DNA of 64,000 nucleotides from Liolophura sinensis (lineage: Eukaryota > Mollusca > Polyplacophora > Chitonida > Chitonidae): the NCBI RefSeq assembly GCF_032854445.1, contig NC_088299.1, forward strand, positions 11,527,608-11,591,607. The letters run 5' to 3'. Both the position numbers and the translations under genes were made by a program. Positions 1 through 9,200 of this stretch are shown piece after piece. Every line of letters begins with the position of its first letter. Positions within the stretch are counted from its first letter, which is position 1. The notes below the pieces were generated by a model. The model worked only from the letters and a program-made list of their open reading frames with translations, searched no databases and was not told the DNA's origin.

Positions 1-93
1 GATATATCCATTTGGATGCAGCTCTACCTGTGTAGGATTTACCTGTATAGGATATATCCATTTGGGATGCAGCTCTACCTGTGTAGGATATAT
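1..93. repeat. Tandem duplication of about 50 bp at window edge
   Basis: Two near-identical units of GATATATCCATTTGG followed by ATGCAGCTCTACCTG lie in the MARCHF6 intron. The array may continue to the left of the window. Confidence 0.75.
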
Positions 94-147
94 GATCACA
101 GGTACTTATGTGCCTCTCTGTTAACACTGTTGTACTAATTCTTACAG

Positions 148-286
148 GTTTCTGTTCATGTTCCGTAACAGGTTCCGCAGGGTCCTAGGACTCTGTTACG
201 TTGTTGTCAAAGTGAAGCTGCTGGTTGTCGTGGAGATTGGTGTGTTCCCGCTGATCTGTGGCTGGTGGCTGGACATCTGCTCGCTG
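148..286 (+). CDS. MARCHF6: MARCHF6 exon (1st in window)
   Basis: Preceded by TACTAAT (132-138), a good branch-point match, and TTCTTACAG; followed by GTAAGC. The first base completes a codon from the previous exon. Encodes a membrane helix ending VFPLICGWWLDICSL, strongly like human MARCHF6. Confidence 0.95.
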
Positions 287-3200
287 GTAAGCGTACATGG
301 ACACGCTAACGAATAACGAATCACGACAACAAATCCAAACCTTTTCAGCAACTCTAGCAATTTTAGGATTTATTTAAAACTGAAGATACTGAGGTTGTGA
401 AATCACTACTTTATCTTTACAGATTCTTGATAATTGAATTTTTAATTGAACCTATTGTTATCACGGCATACTAGATGTGCTCATCTTTGCACTTGAACAT
501 TTAACATCAACAGTATATATATTGGTGAGAATTAAATGAATGCAGCAAGATAGGTTTTCTGAGACAGTTGTGCCATCTCTGTAAAAATTTTATAGTATGG
601 CCTTTTATGTAAGATCAGTCAGGTAACTCCAACACACATGTTTTTAGTGTAAGCCCTGGTTCGAGTTTCAGGAAATGTCTCTGTAAACACAGTATGAAAC
701 TTTTCATCATATTTGAGATGTATGTCCTCTTTTTCAGGCAATGTTTGATGCCACCTTGAAGGATCGTAAAAACTCTTTCCACCTTGCTCCGGGAACGTCA
801 ATGTTTATCCACTGGCTGGTTGGTATGGTGTATGTGTTCTACTTTGCGTCTTTCATCCTGCTTCTGCGCGAAGTCCTGCGCCCAGGTGTTCTCTGGTTCC
901 TCAGGAATCTCAACGACCCAGAGTTTAACCCCATCCAAGAGGTAAGGGAGATAACCCATGAAGAAACACAATCAGTGAAACTATGACCTCTATCATGAAT
1001 TAGTTTGACTTATATATGTGGTTGAACTTTTTCTCCATCAGTATATGTGCAGTCTGTCTTATGGCTTCAAATAGGTCTCCTTATTTTGAGAGAAAACTCA
1101 TTGTACAAAATATGTTCGTAATCCTCACAGTTGTGTAGTACGTTGATACCACAAAGGTCTGGGCCCTCTTTCACAAAACTTCGTAAATCAATTTTTCATA
1201 ACTTTCCATGTAAGTGACTTCACCTTAAGGCACTTTAGCCTAGACAACGTCTTTTACGTGAGAAAGTTACGAGAAATAGGACTCATGCCACAGATCAGGT
1301 TACCTTTTCCTATACTATATACAGGTGTTTCGCTGTAAACTAGATCTGAGGTAACACCTACTTCAGGAATGTAGGACTTGACCTTTGAGACTATTTCTGT
1401 TTCCCATGAACTTAGAAACACTGTCGGTTTTGTAAAGCGTACTTCAGTAGACCTTAGCTAAGTGCGTTTCATATCTCTACAACATAGGTTCTTATGGTAG
1501 TTAAGGGCTTGTCTAATTGCGCTTCATGGGCTTAAATAGGGCACATTTGAACACTGATAGCTAAGCACATGCTGATGTGGTATAAGGGCACACGTGAGTT
1601 CTGGGGCCCACTCCACATAGCCATTTCTGACTTAAGTGAAAATTTGAAATTCCACCTTAAAGCTTGTTTTGTGGGTTTTAGAAATTAAAATTTTGTCCTC
1701 CTCACCAATGTTTTCTGAAGTCAAATGTGTGCAGGTTTCAACTTTCAGCACCCTAAAACTAAAAATTGTAAAAATTTTAAAAAGAGTTTTTAAATTTTGA
1801 TTTAGGTCAGAAATGGCTTTGTTGAATCAACCCTGATGTCTAAGTACAACATGATCTTGTTTCAGATGATTCATCTACCTGTGTACAGGCATGTAAGAAG
1901 ATTTGTGGCCTCTGTGGTAAGTGTAGTATTGTGCAGTTTTATGCTTAGGCTGCTTTCTAGGTTTTGGCTGTTTTCACTTTCCAGGACATCTTATCAATAC
2001 TAATGGTAATTAATAAACTGTATTAATGGTAAATGGGATGAGAGACCAAGGTTGGCTTACAATTTAGCCTATAATAAAGATTTAAAAAATGCAGACTTTC
2101 TATCTCACAACAGCTTAGCATATAATGATGGTGAAAATGGTCTCATACAAAGGCATTTTTGGCTTCCATTCCAACTTTGCCTATAATGATGATAGAAACG
2201 GTCACAAATTAAGATCACTTTATTGATCTCCATGACAACTTAGCCTGTAATAATCAGATAATAAAATGATAATAGATGTAGATCTTTTTATTTGACGTGT
2301 AGCCCAGAAGTGTCTATTCAGCTTTGGTTTACATCACAGCTGAGCTTGTTGTGTTAGGGTGGTAAAAGTAATGCAGACTAATATATTGTACTACGTGTCA
2401 TAATGATTTCTGCTAACTTCCGCCCGACACAGGGCTAGTGAATTATCAGTGACTGCACTGTTCTGTGTATTTTCAGGTAATATTTGGGAGCACAGTTCTC
2501 TTAATGCTATGGTTACCTGTTAAAGTTATCAGAAAGATTTTGCCTGCATTCTTGCCCTACAAACTACTTCTGTCCAGGTAAGTTTTAATTTATTGTACAA
2601 CTTGAACTTGTACATTTAGGAAATTATTTCATATTAGTCTCTTACAGGCTGAAATATTGCTCAAAGGATAGAGGTTATTTCAGACAGTATGGTTTCCTTC
2701 CTGTGCAAAAGTGACTCTGCTATAAAAGGAACAAGAATTCAAGTCATGTAAATGAACTACATTTTGGTTTATATGCAGCTGAATTGTGTGATAATATCAT
2801 CCCTGCCGTTTGTTGAATGGGGTTGCAAACAGGATAGTCATTAAAAGAAATGTTGCAGACCTTCAAAAGCATCTGTATCACATGCATGTAATAAAATAGA
2901 TTTTAATTATGAATGAGGATAAGGAGGGACCTGCTGTTGTGTTTGACAGTGAGGCTCCAGTGGGTGAGTTGTCGCTGGAGTTACTGCTGCTACAGGTGGT
3001 TCTGCCAGCTCTGTTAGAACAAGGTCACACCCGCATGTGGCTGAAGGGACTGGTGAGGGGCTGGACAGTAGGCGTGGCCTGGCTACTCTCGCTCCGCTCG
3101 TACCTGATCGGCGATGTCACAGTGGACACGAATGAGGTAAGATCTACATGGTTAAGGGGAAACCCCTGCGAATCTGTTTGTGTGAGTAATGAATGACTTG

Positions 3201-6200
3201 CAGTAGATTTGTGGATTGACTATTTTTGTATAGCAAGGACAAAATGGTTTCCTGTTTCCTTTACAAATAAGTAGTTCCTCATCCATGATCTTGTACATGA
3301 AATGTCTGCCTTGACACGTGCAATTATCAACTTGATGGAAGTACCTTGACCAAAAAATGATGAGTGTGGAAAAATGGCCTAAAATTTTGCCAGTAATTAA
3401 GTTGCACATTTTACCTGATAGTTGGAGTCTCGTTAATCTAGCTAAGGTGTTGTGAGGTTAGTTAAGATGATAGGATGGTACCCTGCTGGGAAAATGTAGA
3501 TTTCAGCACAAAAAGTAATATTTTGTGACATTTGTTAGCCTTTAAAAGTCTATGATTTGGGTCGAAATTTTAGGTCATTAACTGTATTAACAGGGGTAGT
3601 ATTCTTGGAAGAATTTGCTTTACTTTTGGTTGGACTGGAAAGACCTCAGAATAAAGCCTTGGGTTTCTTCTAAAATTTGAGCTTCCATGGCCGACGGGGC
3701 TAGCAAGCCACAGCAGCGGAGTGACCAGCCTCTCTTCATTGCAGTCGCTGTGAGTTCAGGTCCATGTTGAATTCCTCTCCGGCCGTACATCGGAAGATCT
3801 GTCAGCCACCTGCAGACGGTCGTGGGTTTCTCCTGGGCACTTCTCGGTTTCCTTCCACCATAATGCAGGTTGCTGTCGTATAGGTGAAATATTCTTGAGT
3901 ACAGCATAAAACACCAATTAAATAAATAACATCAGATTCTTCTGAAAGTCTGCATCAAGTAGTGACTAGATAAATGGGTTAGAAATCGATTGTGTACATG
4001 CACTACACTGTATTAATCTCCACTATAATTTACACATGGTTGTTCTCTAATCTCAGGCAGATGTTATCCAGGGTGATCAGCCACCTCCAGCCCCTCAGGC
4101 CCCAAATGCTAACAACCCTCCCCCACCTGCTCAGCCTTTGGGGGTAGGGCTTGGGGCCGCCCACCAGGCTATGCTGCAGGGAGGTGGACCCACCGGATTC
4201 CAGCCCTACAAGCGTCCCAGGTTCTTCACACTCAGAGTAAGGCTGGAGAGTTTTCCCTTAAAATTAAACCATTTTGCCTCACCTTGTTTCCAGATAAAAA
4301 CACTGGTCCACTGAGCAAATCTAGTTTTGTTTTCTTAAATAGGAAAACGATGGCTCTTTATATACCTGTGTAAGTGTTATACATATACCTTATACTTTTG
4401 ATCATTCTTTCATCATAACGATAGGCATGTTTACTTATGATGTAAAAATGCACATATGCATCAGTTCAGTTAATTTTTTTCTTTGTAAGGATTCTTGAAT
4501 AGTACTAATTTGATGTCCTAAGACTTAGCTTTATCACGTTTCGTATTAAATCTCTCAGATTGCTGACATATACTTAATGATTCTGCTGTCATTCCTCTGA
4601 TGACTGCCCTTTTTCTCTTGCCCAGGTGGTGTTATTGCTAGTCTTGATGTCACTCACACTGTTTGCTGGCAGTCTCATCTCCTTAATTCTACCAGGTAAA
4701 ATCACAGCTTTTATATCTTTAACTCTGGCTTTAATTCAGGTATTAGCAATGTGAAAACATGTGTTTGTACCTGCTTTTGAAATGTGTTTGATTCTTCAGG
4801 GAGTTGTTTCAAAGAAACTATCTTAACTTTACAACAAAGGTTATTTATGACAGATTAGCTTTTTCTGTTACATCAGTTACATAAAACGCATCAGAAACCG
4901 CAGGCGTAACTTTTACGACCTGCCATTAGACCTAGTTAGTACAGAAAACCAGAAACTTTCAGTTAAAGAAAACACACTTGTTTGTCTTGTGCACATTTGC
5001 ACAATTTTCATTGCTGCTGCCTCAGAGGTTCCACTCAATAGCAGGCACAAAATTTGCAGCTTGTCAAGGCCATGGATATGTTTTGGGAAATTATGATATC
5101 ATAAAGATTATGGTTTAAGATTAGAGCAGGTCATTTTCCTGATATACCCTAATTCTTCAACATTTTTCACCTCCACTGCGACTAATATTTTGAAACACTC
5201 TGAGAGAACTATGGGATGTAGAGAAATAATTTGCACAGTTTTATGAAGCTTGAATCTTTAGTTACATGAACAAATTATTTAGCATCATTTTCAGGTCGCC
5301 TGTAGGAACTAAGGCAAATAATTGTGAGAAGAGGTGTCTTTGCCTATGTTGGTGATAGTATCAAGTTAAGCTTTTTTTTAGCTCCTGGGCGCTTATACAT
5401 GGTTTGAAGGTTAACCTTTTTCTTTTAGATCATGCAAACATTCAGATTGACGTCATTCTGTTCCCCTGTAAACACGGATTTCTACAAGCCTTTCTTGTAG
5501 GACTACAGTTTCTTATGCAGTCACTGGCCTCTCTGGTTACTTCACCAGATTTGCAGTGTATTTGTTTGAGAGTGAATTTACCTCGGTGTGTACCAGTGTA
5601 TCTGGTATAAACAGTGTCTGTAGAAAGCTTTCCACATCTGTATTAGTACCAGGAACCTATGGCACTGGCTGGAGTATGTGCCGTCCTGTACTGTGACGGA
5701 ATGTTTAAACCATCCACGCAGATAGTGACTGTTGTGAACTGAGTATTAGCTCAGCCAAACAGAGGGCTCTACTGGCCACCCCTAATACAGGGATAGCCAA
5801 TCACGTGAAGCGATTTGTGTATCAAAGACCATTTCCGCGAGTTGCTCCTATAACACCCCACAATGAAATTTTTTTGACTGCCATAGCTCAACATTTGCTC
5901 AGCCATTCACAGTGTTGGAATTGTTCACGGATTGCCACATGCAGTTCACAGTTTACATATCAAAATCAGCTGCCCCAGTTTTGTTCATGAACTCCCCACA
6001 GTGATGTCTTTACCACCACAACACTTTACAGCTTTTATCTTTATTCTGATTCCATTGTCAAGTTGACTGCTATAGCAGGCGAGCTAGTGAGATTCTCTGA
6101 ATGCCTTGTCATCATAATTGTGTACATGAATTCCACTGAAAAAAGGGCTGTAGAGGTAAAAAAAAAAAAGTTGAAGATTTCATGTTTTATTTCTTGTTCC

Positions 6201-9200
6201 AGTGTCCATAGGTAGAAAGTTGATGTCATTATGGATGGGTGACGCGAAGATCCATGAGTTGTACACAGCAGCCTGTGGACTGTACGTGTGCTGGTTGACC
6301 CTGAGGATAGGCACCATTCTGTATAACTGGATCCCCCAGGGTACCTCTGTCATTGTTAACAAGCTGAAGGAGTGGGCCTATCTGGTGAGTGCTGCTCTTG
6401 TTATGGGATAGCTATTAAACTGTATGGTGAGTGCAGAAGACTTCACATAAGTTCGTTGTTTGAAAATACTGATGAAAGATTTCCTGAATGTATATTTCAA
6501 GAGCTATCTCTCTTCATGCAGGTACATTTATATCTGGTTTTCAGGGATCAATGTGTTCAGTGATGCACCTCATTTTTAAGAGCTCAGACTAAAGATTATG
6601 ACCTCACATTGAACCCAGGTCAACACTGAACTGATGACTGAATCGTACAAATATTCATAATTTCAGAGACGTAAACAAATGTTGTACATTACCCAGTGAC
6701 ACGTTGTTTTGTTATGACTCTAAATAGAATCTGAGATATTTAACACATTGAAATCATATTTTAATCATCAGCTTGAAGAGCTAGAGATATCAAAAATTTT
6801 GATACCTGGTCTTGATTTTTCCACAATTCAGGACAAAACACAACCTAATATATCTTTGATGTCATGATATTACTTATGGGTGTCTTTTGTATTGAAGCAA
6901 GCCCGAAATGGGAGATGGTAGTCCTCAGCCCTCAGGAGCTAAAGTGTTCCTGACATATCTTGTTACATTTGGTCAAAACCAAAGTTTATTGGCAACATTT
7001 TAATGTGTAAGAAAATAAGACAATTGTTACTTTTATGTTCTTCTCTCTTAGGCTTTCAAGTCACTGGTGCTGGCGGCACTTTTGATAGGGGTTGTGCCCC
7101 TTTTGTTGGGTTTGTTGTTTGAATTGGTTGTTGTGGCCCCGCTCAGAGTGCCATTAGATCAGTCACCTGTCTTCTTTCCGTGGCAGGTAAGTTTTTGACA
7201 GTGACAACTCAGAATGAGACTGATCTTCCCTGTACTAACCCATCAGTTCAGAATAAGCCATGATCTAGACCTTAGTAATCATAAATTTTCTTGATACTTA
7301 TTGTCATATTCTGGATTGCTGTACAGTTTTGTTTTGACTGCCTTTCTGTTTGAGGATGCCTCTTAAATTATAAGAGGGGCCATACATTGGAAGGTCTGCT
7401 ATCAACAGGCGTAAAACACCAATCAAATAACTAAATAAATAAATATGGTATAAGGGTCTTTTCTTTGTTTCTTGTATTGAAGTGTCAGTCTTTCCGAAGC
7501 CAAATGCATGAACACCTTTTACCAAAGTGGTTCCATACTCAAGTCCAGCTCTCGATAGTTTATGTGAGACTGTTTGTCCGTTAAGTGAAAAACCCTTTGC
7601 ATAGGGCACTAAACTTCAATTAAATAATTAATTCAAATTAGGAACACCAGCACCCAGCTGTTCAAAACTGTCTTAAGTCTTAATACCGGATTTAACTTAA
7701 AGACAAGTCTTCACTTTTCCTGCTTGGCCCCAAAATAATTGTGTAACATATATTATATATGAACTAAATCTGCTGTTCTTCCTTATGGTCTCTGTACAAC
7801 TGTAATGGTTGTTGGGTTTTGTTAAAATCATAAATATACAATGTGACTAATAAGACCGGTATTAACCAATACACTTTTGAACAACTGGGCCTAGGAGGTT
7901 TTGTGGCGATAGATGTAAGCTAACTTATTATAAAAATGCTGCTTTACTGTCGGATATTATTGTCACTGATTGCTGTGTTTATTGATAGGACTGGGCATTA
8001 GGGATCCTCCATGCTAAGATCGTGTGTGCTGTGACCATGATGGGGCCTCAGTGGTGGCTCAAAAGGGTCATGGAACAGGTGGGTACACCCTACTGGGCGC
8101 AGTTCACTAGGTGTAGGGTTGATGTAGCAATTTTTTCAGTGGTATACTCAGTATGGTATAAATTATGTTGCCATGAAAATGAATGCTTCGAAACTAGAAG
8201 CTGTTCTGAGTGTTTGGAACACATGTGCTCCATTTTTTTGTCCAAAATCTGTAAAATCAAGAAAAAATAGATAAAGGATATGCGCCCAAGTTCAAAATTC
8301 AATCAGGTCATGTACACAATGAGGAGAATATGTTCTGCTAGTTTTTGGAGTCCTATCTGAGTTTTTGAGAAATCCTGTGCACAAATAAAAGACACACAGA
8401 AGAACAGGTGTATTTTCAAGGGGACATAACAATGGCGAGAGGTCCAGATATTGGTCATGAAATAGCCATTTTTTGAAACGTGCTAAAACTGAACTGGATT
8501 TTGATGAATAATAAGTAGGATTTAGAAGAAAAGACACAAATAGTGTAACCTGAGTTATTTAGGAAGGTGGATGGAAGCAGGCCTGAGTGGTCAGACATTT
8601 CTTTATGGCGTGCTTTGTAACTCTATGAATCAACCTTTAATCACATGGGATGTGCCATATTAGAAACGTGATTTTGTGTCACTCATTTCCCACCTACCTC
8701 TGGTTAAAAAATAAAACAGGGTATGGATGACATACCCGTAAATAGATAAATAGCTAAATATAAGATAAGATAGATAAATGTAAATAGTACGTCCTGGGGT
8801 TATAGAAATGATTCATACCTGATTGGTTAAAACAAATAACATGACGCTTTTGATTGTCTCAATGTGCACAATTTTGCTCACTATTAAATTTGCGATATCA
8901 CTGTAGTTTTTTGTTCTAAAGCTCTCTGTGTCGTCTGCCTGTATTGGACACAAAACTTACAGTGTTTTATGTTATCCTTTTCAGATTTACAATGATGGCC
9001 TGAGGAATATGAACCTGAGGTTCATCCTGATCAAACTGTGTTGCCCTGTGATAGGTGTTTTGGGCATGGCTTTGTCAGTCCCTTACATCATAGCTAAAAG
9101 TATAGTCCCTACATTAGGTGAGTTGTCTGCTCGGTAAACTCCAGGCTAATGTGATTGGTATTGTATATGTGATCCACAGATCCTGTCCAACTGTAGGGTC

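Noticed and set aside
2909-2949. ATG and in-frame codons before MARCHF6 exon 2950-3136
   Set aside because: The family match begins at EAPVGE, right after a TTTGACAG acceptor, and the preceding exon supplies the first two bases of the Ser codon.
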